In this document: piece after piece, positions 33,129 through 41,756 of the stretch
Numbering within the stretch: position 1 is the stretch's first letter
Layout of the letters: each line of letters starts with the position of its first letter
Assembly (NCBI GenBank): GCA_963806335.1
Contig: CAWDXO010000008.1
Span: forward strand, 62,001 to 126,000
Origin: Palsa-504 sp963806335
Lineage (GTDB): Bacteria > Actinomycetota > Actinomycetes > Streptosporangiales > Streptosporangiaceae
DNA: 64,000 nucleotides
Reading direction: 5' to 3'
The notes under the pieces: generated by a model
Seen by the model: the letters and a program-made list of their open reading frames with translations, nothing else
The model's database searches: none
What the model was told of the DNA's origin: nothing
Made by a program: the position numbers and the translations under genes

Positions 33129-34328
33129 TCACACTGGCCGGGCAACGCTGGCCACGGCCTGCTGCTCGCGCAACGCGACCGGGACTGCGGCGAGGATCAA
33201 CGCGCCGGTAAGGGCGAACGCCGCCGGGTAGCCAGTGCGGACGCAGATCAGGCCGAAGACGGCCGGGCCCGCGCCGTACCCGGCGTCGTAGGCGAAGTTC
33301 CACAACGCGCTGGCCTTAGCCTCGGGCAGCTGATCGATCAGCAGCACGAACGTCGCATTCTCGATCACCCCGAACCCGGCGCCGAACAGCACCATGCCTG
33401 CGAAGATCACCACGGGCGAGCCCAGCAACATCATCGCGGCCATGCCGAGCGCCGCCACGGCGAGCGCCGGGGTGAGCAGCCGGGCGTGACCATGCCGGTC
33501 GCCGCGCTTGCCGGCCTGCCAGCGGCTGAGCGTGGCGGTGATCGCCTGCACGAGCAGGGCGGCCGAGGCGAGGTTGCTGGGGATCCCCTTCGCGAGCGGC
33601 AGGAACGAGTCAAGGACGCCGGCCGCGATGGTGGCGGCGGCGAAGATCAGCGGCAGCCGCAGGGCGGCGCCCGCCATCCGCCCGGAGCTGCCCGCGCCCG
33701 GCAGCCGCCCGGCGCGGGCGGTACGCCGTGCCTCGCGCCCGCCCGGCAGCCAGCGGATCACCGCCAGCGGCAGCAGGCCAGCCATGGCCGCCATCGCCGC
33801 GGCCGCGGCGGCCAGGTGGTGTCCGGCGAGCCAGACCCCGGCCGGCAGCGCGACAACCGCCGGGACGCCGGAGACGATGCCGAGCAGGCCGAGCCCTTCG
33901 CCGCGCCGTTCGGGAGGCAGCAGCTTGGCGGTGAGCGCGCCGGTGACCACGCCGCACAAGCCGAAGCCGAACCCGCGCACCAAGTTGACGCTCACCATGA
34001 CGGCCTGGGGCTCGCGTGCGAGCATGGCCAGGGCCGGCGCGCCGAGCAGCACGGCTCCGGCCGCGAGCACCATCCGGTAGCCGAACCGCCTGATCGCTAC
34101 CGCGGCCGTGGCCTCGGCAGCCACGGTGCCGAGCAGCAGGGACCCGGTGATCAGCCCGGCGCCGGAGCTGCCGGCGCCGGCCGCCGCCGCCAGCATCGGC
34201 ATCACCGACAGCAGCAGGAAGAAGCTGGTGAGCGAGGTGAACTCGGCCAGGAACGTGACGGCCAGCGGCACGCTGAGGAGCCGGGGCGGGGCCGCGGTAC
34301 CAGGCTGCGCCTGCGTCAAGGTGCTCAT
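33129..34328 (-). CDS. MFS transporter, 399 aa
   Basis: Twelve hydrophobic spans can be picked out, among them SVPLAVTFLAEFTSLTSFFL, GAGLITGSLLLGTVAAEATA, FGLCGVVTGALTAKLLPPER with the loop sequence RRGEG, and ALILAAVPVALREQQ at the end. This length suits the drug/metabolite exporter branch of the MFS. Met at 34328 (MSTLTQ) is chosen; an upstream Met at 34337 is also open. It is divergent from a MocR-type regulator 47 bp away, which probably controls it. Substrate unknown. Confidence 0.88.
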   Translation of the reverse strand: MSTLTQAQPGTAAPPRLLSVPLAVTFLAEFTSLTSFFLLLSVMPMLAAAAGAGSSGAGLITGSLLLGTVAAEATAAVAIRRFGYRMVLAAGAVLLGAPALAMLAREPQAVMVSVNLVRGFGFGLCGVVTGALTAKLLPPERRGEGLGLLGIVSGVPAVVALPAGVWLAGHHLAAAAAAMAAMAGLLPLAVIRWLPGGREARRTARAGRLPGAGSSGRMAGAALRLPLIFAAATIAAGVLDSFLPLAKGIPSNLASAALLVQAITATLSRWQAGKRGDRHGHARLLTPALAVAALGMAAMMLLGSPVVIFAGMVLFGAGFGVIENATFVLLIDQLPEAKASALWNFAYDAGYGAGPAVFGLICVRTGYPAAFALTGALILAAVPVALREQQAVASVARPV

Positions 34329-34375
34329 AGCCCTCACGGTAGAAGCCAGCCGGCATGCTGATAAGGTCCGATTTC

Positions 34376-35839
34376 ATGGCGATTGAGTGGTCCGGTTTGA
34401 GTCCGGAGCTGCTGGTCCGGCTCGACCGTTCGGCCAGCCAGCCGCTGCGCGCCCAGCTGGAGGCGAGCCTGCGCGAGGCGATCAGGGGCGGCCGGCTCTG
34501 CGCCGGGGAACGGCTGCCGTCCTCGCGGGAGCTGGCACGTGCGCTCGGCGTCTCCCGCGGCATGGTGCAGGAGTGCTACGGGCAGCTGCTGGCCGAGGGA
34601 TACCTGACCAGCCGCACCGGATCCGCCACCCGGGTCGCCGGCATCGGCGGCCAGCAAGCCGGTGACCAGCCCGTGGCCGGCCCGGCCGTGGGCTGGCCCC
34701 CGGCGCCCTCGCCAGGCCGCCATCCCGCCGAATCGCCGCTGATCGCGGACTTCCGACCCGCCCTACCGGACCTGTCCAGCTTCCCGCGTACCGACTGGGC
34801 GTGGGCCGTCAAGCAGGCGTGCACCCAGGCCGCCGCCGCGGACCTGGGATACGGCGACCCGCGCGGCAGCGCGGTGCTGCGCGAGGTCCTCGCCGGTTAC
34901 CTGCGGCGGGTACGAGCCGCGGCCGCCAGCCCGGCGCGGATGATCATCAGCACCGGCGTGGCGCAAGGAATCAACCTGGTACTGCACGCCCTGGCCCGCC
35001 AAAGCGGCGTTACGTGCGTGGCCTTCGAAGACCCCGGCTACGGCACCGCGCAGGCGGACGAAACGGTCCGCGCGGCCCTGGCGATGGGCATCCACGCCAG
35101 CTACGTGCCGGTCGACGAGCAAGGCCTCGTGGTCAGCGAACTGGCGGCCAGCGGAGCCCAGGCGGTCGTGGTCACCCCGGCACACCAGTCCCCCACCGGG
35201 GTCGTCCTGTCCCCGGCACGGCGGCACGCCCTGATCGACTGGGCGCGGCGCGGCGGCGGGTACGTGATCGAGGACGACTACGATTCGGAGTTCCGCTACG
35301 ACAAAGAACCCGTCGGCGCGCTGCAGGGACTCGCCCCCGACCAGGTCTTCCTGCTGGGCACGGCCAGCAAGGCACTGGCGCCCGCGATCCGCCTCGGCTG
35401 GGTCCACGCTCCCTCGCCACTGGCCGCGGCGGTCGCCGCCGAGAAAGAAATGAGCGACCGCGGCTCCTGCACGCTAGACCAGCTCGCCCTGGCCACCCTG
35501 CTCACAACCGGCCGCTACGACCGCCACCTGCGGCGGATGCGAACCGTCTACGCCGCCCGCCGCACCGCACTGACCGGCGCGTTCGCCCGACACGCCCCCC
35601 GAATCCAGCTCACCGGGCTCGCGGCCGGATTCCAGGCTGTCGCGCCGCTGCCACCCGGCGCCGACGAGACGGCGGTGATCGCCGCGGCGCGGGAACGGCG
35701 GGTCGGGCTGCACGGCATCGGTGCCTACCGTGGCAACCCCGACACCGCGGCGCCACCCGCGCTGGTAATGGGCTTCGGAAACGTCCGCGAGCGAGCCATC
35801 GAACCCGCCATCGCCGACGTCGCCGACCTGCTCAGCTGA
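34376..35839 (+). CDS. MocR-type regulator (GntR HTH + aminotransferase domain), 487 aa
   Basis: The GntR winged helix (PLRAQLEASLREAIRGGRLC, LPSSRELARALGVSRGMVQE, GYLTSRTGSATRVAG) is followed by a type-I PLP aminotransferase-like domain. There, RMIISTGVAQGINLVLHAL, DPGYGTAQADETVRA, TPAHQSPTGVVLSPARRHA, DDYDSEFRY and GTASKALAPAIRLGW with the PLP-binding Lys of SKA are visible. Proteins of this class sense PLP or a ligand and control vitamin or transport genes. ATG 34376 follows an AAGG; an ATG at 34355 is also open. The divergent MFS gene is the likely target. Confidence 0.9.
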   Translation: MAIEWSGLSPELLVRLDRSASQPLRAQLEASLREAIRGGRLCAGERLPSSRELARALGVSRGMVQECYGQLLAEGYLTSRTGSATRVAGIGGQQAGDQPVAGPAVGWPPAPSPGRHPAESPLIADFRPALPDLSSFPRTDWAWAVKQACTQAAAADLGYGDPRGSAVLREVLAGYLRRVRAAAASPARMIISTGVAQGINLVLHALARQSGVTCVAFEDPGYGTAQADETVRAALAMGIHASYVPVDEQGLVVSELAASGAQAVVVTPAHQSPTGVVLSPARRHALIDWARRGGGYVIEDDYDSEFRYDKEPVGALQGLAPDQVFLLGTASKALAPAIRLGWVHAPSPLAAAVAAEKEMSDRGSCTLDQLALATLLTTGRYDRHLRRMRTVYAARRTALTGAFARHAPRIQLTGLAAGFQAVAPLPPGADETAVIAAARERRVGLHGIGAYRGNPDTAAPPALVMGFGNVRERAIEPAIADVADLLS

Positions 35840-35966
35840 CCAGGAAGCAACCATGCCCGGGGACTAGGCACCCCGGCTAGCCGCGTCCGGCTCCCGCCAT
35901 CCACCGGCAGCTACCCGGCCAGGACCTGCCCGGCAGAAACAGCAGGCCCGGTCCTCCTGACGGCTC

Positions 35967-36284
35967 TTATCCCCGCTGCTCCCGGTCGGCCCCCTCGGCG
36001 GGAAGCTTCGGGAACGAGACGGTCGGCTCGTACGGTATGGCGTCCAGGAAGCCGGTCAGGCCCGTGCCGCGGTGCAGGCCGACCTGGTTGTGCCGTTCGG
36101 CGAGGGCGTGCAGGAGGAGAACCCGCTCCTGGTCGGTCGTGGCCTCGGTGAACGGCGCGTCCCAGGGACCGTGCGCCCGCAGGCGCCTGAGCATGGCCAG
36201 CGGCAGCCAGACTCCGTCCAGCGTTATGCCGTACTCCACGACCATCCGCTTCTCGATATTCCCGGGCTCGCCGCTGCTCATCAT
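35967..36284 (-). CDS. Hypothetical protein of the acyl-CoA dehydrogenase operon, 105 aa
   Basis: The first of two adjacent ATG codons (36284, 36281) is preceded by GGAG at seven bases. The protein reads MMSSGEPGNIEKRMVVEYGI, TLDGVWLPLAMLRRLRAHGP, DQERVLLLHALAERHNQVGL and FLDAIPYEPTVSFPKLPAEG. It looks soluble and mixed alpha/beta. I do not recognise the family. It lies 72 bp after the beta-type dehydrogenase and probably ends the operon. A hairpin-like AGGACC/GGTCCT pair at 35921-35955 may terminate transcription from both sides. Confidence 0.6.
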   Translation of the reverse strand: MMSSGEPGNIEKRMVVEYGITLDGVWLPLAMLRRLRAHGPWDAPFTEATTDQERVLLLHALAERHNQVGLHRGTGLTGFLDAIPYEPTVSFPKLPAEGADREQRG

Positions 36285-36355
36285 CGCTGTCTCCAGGCCG
36301 GCATCAGACTCGTTCGCTGCGATAACACCGGCCGGGCCGCCAGCCATCCGCCGGG

Positions 36356-37480
36356 TCAGATGCCGAGCCGGTCGAGCAGCCGCTCGTGGTACACGGCCGG
36401 CCCACCGAACAGCAGCTCGGCGGATTTCGCCCGGCGGAAGTAGAGGTGGGCGGGGTGCTCCCAGGTGAACCCGATGCCACCGTGGACCTGGATGTTCTCG
36501 GTCGCGGCGAAGAGGTAGGCCTGCGAGCAGCAGATGTGCGCCGTCGCGGCGGCGACACCGAACTCCGGCGCGGCCCCGTCGGCCAGCCGGGCGGCCTCCC
36601 GCGCCGTCGCCTCGGCGAGTTCCACCCGGACCAGCATGTCCGCGCACTTGTGCTTGACGGCCTGGAAGGAGCCGATGGGCCGACCGAACTGGAACCGGGT
36701 CCTGGCGTAGCCGGCGCTCATCTCCAGGCACCTGCGGGCGCCGCCGGCCTGCTCGGCGGCCAGTGCCACGCAGGCCAGGTCGAGCACCTGGCTCATCAGC
36801 CGGCCCGCCTGGCCTTCGGCGCCGACCAGGACCGCGGGCACCTGGTCGAAGGTCAGGGTCGCCATGGGACGGGTGAGATCGAGCGTGGTCATCGGCTCCG
36901 CGCGCAGCCCGGGCGCCTCGCGGTCCACCGCGAACAGGGACGGCCCGGCGGTGCTGCGGGCCACGACCAGCACCAGGTCCGCGATCGCCCCGTCGAGGAC
37001 GAAGTTCTTCTTGCCGGTCAGCGCCCAGTTGTCCGGGGTGCGCTGGGCGCGGGCCGCGACCATGGCCGGGTCCCAGGACGCATGCCCTTCCGCCGCGGCC
37101 AGCGTGGCGATGGTCTGCCCCGCGGCGATGCCGGGCAGGTACCGGGCGCAGGCCGCCTGGTCCGCCGAGGCGAGCAGGGCTTGGGCGGCGAGTACCACCG
37201 TGGCGAAGAAGGGCGAGCACAGCAGGGCCGCCCCCATCTCCTCCAGCACCACCTCGAGCTCGGTCAGGCCGAACCCGTCACCGCCGTAGTCGCTGGGCAG
37301 GGACAGGCCGGGCAGCCGGAGCTGGCGAGCCATCTGGTGCCACACCGCCGGGTCGTACCCCCCGCCCACCTCCCCTGCCCCCCTCATCGCGGCGCGGACG
37401 GCGCTTTCCGGCGACTTGGCCACCAGGAACTCGCGGACGGCCTCGCGCAGCTCGTCAAGCTCTTCCTTGCCGTCGGTCAT
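36356..37480 (-). CDS. Acyl-CoA dehydrogenase, beta-type (no catalytic Glu seen), 374 aa
   Basis: ATG 37480 overlaps the stop of the preceding dehydrogenase (ATGA). Reads LPSDYGGDGFGLTELEVVLE, ALTGKKNFVLDGAIADLVLV, FQFGRPIGSFQAVKHKCADM and QVHGGIGFTWEHPAHLYFRR. At the position of the ERxxxG-type catalytic Glu it has DLACVALAAEQAGGA, so the base seems to be missing. Paired ACADs of this kind (for example ChsE1-ChsE2 for cholesterol side chains) form alpha2-beta2 tetramers with one active subunit. The G-rich insert RGAGEVGGG (37355-37390) interrupts a loop. Confidence 0.85.
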   Translation of the reverse strand: MTDGKEELDELREAVREFLVAKSPESAVRAAMRGAGEVGGGYDPAVWHQMARQLRLPGLSLPSDYGGDGFGLTELEVVLEEMGAALLCSPFFATVVLAAQALLASADQAACARYLPGIAAGQTIATLAAAEGHASWDPAMVAARAQRTPDNWALTGKKNFVLDGAIADLVLVVARSTAGPSLFAVDREAPGLRAEPMTTLDLTRPMATLTFDQVPAVLVGAEGQAGRLMSQVLDLACVALAAEQAGGARRCLEMSAGYARTRFQFGRPIGSFQAVKHKCADMLVRVELAEATAREAARLADGAAPEFGVAAATAHICCSQAYLFAATENIQVHGGIGFTWEHPAHLYFRRAKSAELLFGGPAVYHERLLDRLGI

Positions 37481-38742
37481 GACGTGCCCTTCGACAGCTC
37501 GCGGAACGGTGAGGTGGTGTCGATGCCGGGCTCTTTGGGCAGGCCGAGAACCCGCTCGGCCAGGATGTTCTTCATGATCTCCTCGGTGCCGCCGAGGATC
37601 CGCAGCGCCGGCGTGGCCAGCAGCAGCTCGGCCCAGGCGTAGGTGCCCCATTCCCCGGTGTCGGCGATAATCCGCGGCCCGAGGACGCGGGACACGAAAT
37701 GCGCCGCCCGGGTCAGGTTCTGCGCGTACATCAGCTTGGCCACTGACATCTCAGGCCCCGGGGTCACCCCGGCCTGCATCTGGCGGAACGCCCGCGCGTT
37801 CAGGTACCCGGTGGCCATCATGTCGGCCAGCAGCTCACTGAGGTCGCGGCGCAGCGCCCGGTCGTCCCAGGTCCAGGTGGCCCGCATGAGCGCGCTGAGC
37901 CGCTCGGGTGACAGGGCCTCGGCGACCGGCCCGCCGCCCTCGCTGCCCATGGTGGCGCGCTCGTTCATCAGCGTGGTGAGGGTGACCCGCCAGCCGCCGT
38001 TGACCTCGCCGAGCCGGTGGTCGTCCGGCACCCGGACGCCGGCCAGGAAGACCTCGTTGAAGTCGCTGCCTCCGGTCATCTGGCGCAGCGGGCGCACCTC
38101 GACCCCGGGCGCGCTCATGTCGACGAGGAATGCGGTGATGCCCTTGTGTTTCGGCGCGTCCGGATCGGTCCGGCACAGCGCCATGCCGATCTGGCTGTGC
38201 TGCGCCACCGACGTCCATACCTTCTGGCCATCCAGGATCCACTGGCCCCCGCGGGCGACCGCCCGGGTGCGCAGGCCGGCCAGGTCGGAGCCGGCGTCCG
38301 GCTCGCTGAACAGCTGGCAGGCGATCACGTCGCCGCGGTACATGGCCGGCAGGTAACGGTCCTTGGTGGCCTGCTGGCCGTGGGCCAGGATGGTCGGCCC
38401 GATCATCCCCAGGCCGATGACACTCAGCGTGCCGGTGTCCGGGGCGTCGTATTCCGACTCGAGGCGGTCGTAGACCAGCTCGTGGACCGGGGTGAGGCCA
38501 CGGCCGCCGTATTCCGGCGGCCCGGAGATCCAGCCGAACCCGTGCTCATACCGGGTCCGCTGCCAGTCCCGCGCGGCCCGCAGCTTGCGCGCCTCGACCT
38601 CCGGCGGGTCCGCGCCGAAATAGGGCACTCGGTCGTCGCCTTCGCCCCAGCGGAACTCGGCGCGTTCCGCCGCCCGGGCCGCGGCGTGGGCGGCGAGGAA
38701 CTCGCGGGCCTGCCGCGCGAACTCCTGCAAGTCTTCGCGCAT
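37477..38742 (-). CDS. Acyl-CoA dehydrogenase, alpha-type, 421 aa
   Basis: Start ATG 38742 (MREDLQEFARQAREFLAAHA) lies 11 bases after the thiolase stop; the longer frame upstream is a shadow. ACQLFSEPDAGSDLAGLRT, LDGQKVWTSVAQHSQIGMA, DFNEVFLAGVRVPDDHRLGE and TTLMNERATMGSE are visible; Glu of NERA is a plausible catalytic base. The C terminus ends LRILGGTEEIMKNILAERVL. With the next gene it forms the paired-ACAD arrangement used for CoA esters of bulky side chains. Part of the five-gene operon DUF35, thiolase, two ACADs, hypothetical. Confidence 0.9.
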   Translation of the reverse strand: MREDLQEFARQAREFLAAHAAARAAERAEFRWGEGDDRVPYFGADPPEVEARKLRAARDWQRTRYEHGFGWISGPPEYGGRGLTPVHELVYDRLESEYDAPDTGTLSVIGLGMIGPTILAHGQQATKDRYLPAMYRGDVIACQLFSEPDAGSDLAGLRTRAVARGGQWILDGQKVWTSVAQHSQIGMALCRTDPDAPKHKGITAFLVDMSAPGVEVRPLRQMTGGSDFNEVFLAGVRVPDDHRLGEVNGGWRVTLTTLMNERATMGSEGGGPVAEALSPERLSALMRATWTWDDRALRRDLSELLADMMATGYLNARAFRQMQAGVTPGPEMSVAKLMYAQNLTRAAHFVSRVLGPRIIADTGEWGTYAWAELLLATPALRILGGTEEIMKNILAERVLGLPKEPGIDTTSPFRELSKGTS

Positions 38743-38753
38743 CGGATCGGCTT

Positions 38754-39902
38754 TCAGGTAGACAGGATGGTTACCGCGGAGACGCCGGGGGCGCCGTACA
38801 GGTGGGCGTAGCCGACCGCGGGCTCCCCCGGTACCTGCCGTGCGCCTGCGGTGCCGCGCAGCTGCTGCACGAGTTCGTGGATCTGGCGCAGGCCTGAGGC
38901 GCCGATCGGCTCGCCGTTGCCGATCAGGCCGCCGTCGGTGTTGACCGGTAGCCTGCCGGTTATCTCGGTCTCGCCGCCGGCGATCATCCGCTCCTGCTCG
39001 CCGTCCTTGCATAGCCCGTTCTCGGCCATGTGGATGATCTCCGAGCCGGCGTCGGTGTCCTGCAACTGCGCCACCGCCACGTCCTGCGGCCCGATCCCGG
39101 CGATCTCGTACGCCTCCCGCGAGGCGTCCACCGTCGGGCTGGGCGCGTGCTCGGCCACCGGCAGGGACGGGCTCTGCAGCTCGAACGCGCCGATCCGGCG
39201 GCCACGCAGCGCGCAGGCTCGTACCCGGACCGGCCGCCCGGCGTACCGGTGCGCCTGGTCGGCGCGGCACAGCACGACGGCCGCGGCGCCCTCGTCAGGC
39301 CCGCAGTACATGAACTGACGCAGCGGGTAGTTCAGCACCGGGGAGCCGAGGATCTCCGCCACCGACAGCGGGGTCCGCCGCCACGCCTTGTCGTTGGCGG
39401 ACGCGTTGCGGAAGTTCTTGGCCGCGACCATGGCCAGCGTCTGGTCGGTGATGCCGTGGTCGTGCATGTAGCGGTTGATCTTCATGCCGAAGAAATGCGT
39501 GGTCAGGAACAGGCCGGTCTGGCCGTACCAGGCGGGCAGGCCGGCCACCGACGGATCGGCCGCGAACGCGCCCCGTGGGTGCTTGTCCATCCCGATCGCG
39601 ATGGTCAGGTCGTGCTCGCCGGTCTCGATGGCCCGAGCGGCCATGGACAGCGCGGTGCCGGCCGTGGCGCAGCCGTTGAACACGCCGCGCAGCGGTATCC
39701 CGGTCAGCCCCAGCCGGCCCACGATGGCGTCCGGGTTGTACACCTCCAGGCTGCCCACGAAGCCCGCCTGGACCTTTGGCCAGCTGACCCCGGCGTCGCC
39801 GAGCGCAGCCTGGACCGCCTCGGCGGCCATGTCCATCGCAGACTTGCCCGCGAACCGGCCGAACGGGTGGAGCCCGACGCCGACGATAACCGCTTCCATC
39901 AT
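38754..39902 (-). CDS. SCP2-type thiolase, 382 aa
   Basis: Begins MMEAVIVGVGLHPFGRFAGK (ATG 39902, overlapping the DUF35 stop). The nucleophile segment VFNGCATAGTALSMAARAI keeps the Cys. The late motifs read VNTDGGLIGNGEPIGASGLR: the NTHGG His is Asp and the GHP-type His is Glu. It is thus the mirror image of the thiolase-like protein at 326-1552, which lacks the Cys but keeps the His. With DUF35 upstream and two ACADs downstream, it resembles the Ltp2/ChsH2 side-chain cleaving module of steroid degraders. The exact reaction is inferred. Confidence 0.82.
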   Translation of the reverse strand: MMEAVIVGVGLHPFGRFAGKSAMDMAAEAVQAALGDAGVSWPKVQAGFVGSLEVYNPDAIVGRLGLTGIPLRGVFNGCATAGTALSMAARAIETGEHDLTIAIGMDKHPRGAFAADPSVAGLPAWYGQTGLFLTTHFFGMKINRYMHDHGITDQTLAMVAAKNFRNASANDKAWRRTPLSVAEILGSPVLNYPLRQFMYCGPDEGAAAVVLCRADQAHRYAGRPVRVRACALRGRRIGAFELQSPSLPVAEHAPSPTVDASREAYEIAGIGPQDVAVAQLQDTDAGSEIIHMAENGLCKDGEQERMIAGGETEITGRLPVNTDGGLIGNGEPIGASGLRQIHELVQQLRGTAGARQVPGEPAVGYAHLYGAPGVSAVTILST

Positions 39903-40405
39903 GCCTCCCAAGGGGGGTTCGGGGGGATGGGTCCCCCCGAGAGCGGGGGGGTCTGGGGGGGTCGTCCCCCCGGGTTACAGGGCGCGAATGCGAACGTCAT
40001 GACCTGGGTGCCGTCGGCGCTGACGCTATAGGGCACGATGGACAGCCGCATCGGCTGGCCGATGGCCAGCCGGGCCGGATCGGGCTCGGTCAGCCGGGCC
40101 TCGACCATGACCTCACCCGGCAGCTCGACGTAGCCCAGCGCGTACGGCCGGAACGTCTCGGCGGTATCGGCCCCGTCGTAGGGCGGGCTGGGCGGCCGGA
40201 AGTCCTGCGTGGTGAACGTCCACAGCGTGCCCCGGTCCGGCAGCAGCTTCTCGGTCGCCCCGGTCCCGCCGCACCGCGCGCAGGCCGACCCGGCCGGGAA
40301 CGCGACCAGACCGCAGCCCGTGCACTGGGCCCCGATCAGCCGGGGGTCGTCCGAAGGCCAGGTGAAAATGCCGTCTGCCACTGGAACCTGCCGGGTTCCG
40401 CTCAT
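39899..40405 (-). CDS. DUF35 / Zn-ribbon OB-fold protein, 168 aa
   Basis: ATG 40405 (MSGTRQVPVADG) has AAGGAG seven bases upstream; an upstream frame to 40426 adds residues without a site. The zinc ribbon is C28-x2-C31 and C42-x2-C45 (AQCTGCG, CARCGG), then an OB-fold with LWTFTTQDFRPPSPPY and YALGYVELPGEVMVEARLTE. The normal C terminus is MTFAFAPC; after that comes a Pro-rich tail, PGGRPPQTPPLSGG and PIPPNPPWEA, encoded by the G-run/C-run element. First gene of the leftward operon, a likely partner of the thiolase. Confidence 0.87.
   Translation of the reverse strand: MSGTRQVPVADGIFTWPSDDPRLIGAQCTGCGLVAFPAGSACARCGGTGATEKLLPDRGTLWTFTTQDFRPPSPPYDGADTAETFRPYALGYVELPGEVMVEARLTEPDPARLAIGQPMRLSIVPYSVSADGTQVMTFAFAPCNPGGRPPQTPPLSGGPIPPNPPWEA
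39911..39972. repeat. G-run/C-run hairpin element, copy 2
   Basis: Contains ggggggttcggggggatg, a C6 run, then two G7 runs and tcgtccccccgggtt. It supplies the C-terminal Pro-rich tail of the DUF35 protein. Its right part (G7, TC, G7, TCGTC6GGGTT) closely matches copy 3 at 44490. Confidence 0.65.
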
Positions 40406-40516
40406 CGTCACGCTCCTTGTCTCCAAGGCTATCCCTAATATAGATAACTATGTAAACTCTTTATACCGATAAACGGGGCGCCGCACCAGCCCCTGGTACG
40501 GTCGAAGCAGGAGGAC
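40406..40516. promoter_or_regulatory. Divergent promoter island
   Basis: AT-rich DNA at 40431-40470 (ctaatatagataactatg, then actctttataccg) lies between the leftward DUF35 operon and the rightward amidohydrolase and must hold both promoters. Exact boxes are not assigned. Confidence 0.5.
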
Positions 40517-41599
40517 ATGATGACCAAGATCTGGGCCAACTCCGCGGACTCGCACATCCTGGAACCCGCTGACCTGTGGCTGCAGTCGCTTCCGGCCCGG
40601 CTGGCGGAGCGGGCGCCACGCTCCGAGCGCGGCGAGAAGTACGAGATCCTCTACATCGACGGAGAGCGGATCGACCGTCAGCTAAACGATTTCATGGACG
40701 CGATGCGCCCGCCCGGCGCGCGGGACCTCGACATCCGGCTCAAGGACCTCGACGCCGAAGGCGTCTGGGGCCAGCTCGCGTTCCCGTCCATGGGCTTCTG
40801 GACGGTCAAGATCACCGACCGCGAGCTGGCCAGGGAAACGGTACGGGCCTGGAACGACTGGGCATACGCCGAGATCCTGAGCAAGAACGACCGGGTCATT
40901 CCCACCGCGTGCGTGTCCACCGCGGATATCGGTGACGCGGTGGCCGAGCTGGAGCGCGCCGCCGGACTCGGCTTCCAGGCCGTGTTCCTGCCCAGCCAGA
41001 CCCGCCCGGGCGAGGAGTACGCGCTGGAGGCGTGGGAGCCGCTGTGGGCCGCCGCCGAGCGGGCCGGCGTGGTGCTCGGCTTCCACATCGGCACCGGCGG
41101 GGACACGGTCGTGTTCCGCGGCCCGGGCGGCGCGATCGTCAACTACATGGAGACGACCTATCCCGGCATGCGGGTGGTCGCGCACCTGGTAGCCGGCGGC
41201 GCGCTGGACCGCCACCCGGGTCTGCGCATCCTCATCGCCGAGGGCGGCGCCGCGTGGGTGCCGGCCATCGGGGACCGGATGGACGAGGCCTACCGCCAGC
41301 ACGGCATGTTCGTCCGGCCCAAGCTGAGCCGGCTACCCAGCGAGATCATCGGCCAGCAGGTCTACGCGTCCTTCCAGCACGACAAGAGCGCGGTGCAGAT
41401 CATGCCCGCGACGGGCTACCGCAACATCTTGTGGGGGGATGACTACCCGCACCTGGAAGGCACCTACGGACACACCCAGGAGACGCTGCGCGGCCTGTTC
41501 GCCGGGGTCGGCGACGAGGTCCGCGACCGGATCACCAGCGGCACCTTCAACGAGCTCTTCCGGGTTCCGGCGCAGACCCCCGCCCAGGCGGCGGTATAG
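40517..41599 (+). CDS. Amidohydrolase-2 family protein, 360 aa
   Basis: TIM-barrel metal hydrolase: MTKIWANSADSHILEPADLW at the start, AFPSMGFWTVK, GVVLGFHIGTGGDTVVF and the C-terminal NILWGDDYPHLEGTYGHTQE, where DDYPH is a typical late metal/catalytic motif. GGAGGACATG precedes the start. Members of this group decarboxylate or hydrolyse ring-fission or aromatic acids. It is the only rightward gene here and shares a promoter island with the thiolase/ACAD operon, so a joint pathway is likely. The interspersed repeat copy B starts 4 bases after its stop codon. Confidence 0.9.
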   Translation: MMTKIWANSADSHILEPADLWLQSLPARLAERAPRSERGEKYEILYIDGERIDRQLNDFMDAMRPPGARDLDIRLKDLDAEGVWGQLAFPSMGFWTVKITDRELARETVRAWNDWAYAEILSKNDRVIPTACVSTADIGDAVAELERAAGLGFQAVFLPSQTRPGEEYALEAWEPLWAAAERAGVVLGFHIGTGGDTVVFRGPGGAIVNYMETTYPGMRVVAHLVAGGALDRHPGLRILIAEGGAAWVPAIGDRMDEAYRQHGMFVRPKLSRLPSEIIGQQVYASFQHDKSAVQIMPATGYRNILWGDDYPHLEGTYGHTQETLRGLFAGVGDEVRDRITSGTFNELFRVPAQTPAQAAV

Positions 41600-41602
41600 C
41601 CG

Positions 41603-41700
41603 ATGAGCGAGCCAAAGGGGCGCGGCGCTGCCTGGACTGAGGAGCGAGGAACGAGCGACGAGGGAAGGCGGCGCCTAAAGGCGCCCCGGAGGCGAGCGGG
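41603..41700 (+). repeat. Interspersed repeat, copy B
   Basis: Begins atgagcgagccaaaggggcg and matches copy A (2117) at about 67 of 69 positions, then diverges (with gcgcctaaaggcgc, a short palindrome) and rejoins at ccccggaggcgagcgggg. It sits between the convergent amidohydrolase and SDR genes and encodes nothing on its own. Confidence 0.7.
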
Positions 41701-41756
41701 GAAGGCACTGTTACGGCGGGCTAGGAGGGACTGCTGCGAACCGTGCGGCGGCCGTA

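Noticed and set aside
37477..39270. 597-aa frame as one acyl-CoA dehydrogenase with an N-terminal extension
   Set aside because: The first ~176 residues are an Arg-rich shadow of the thiolase gene; the start at 38742 fits the family.
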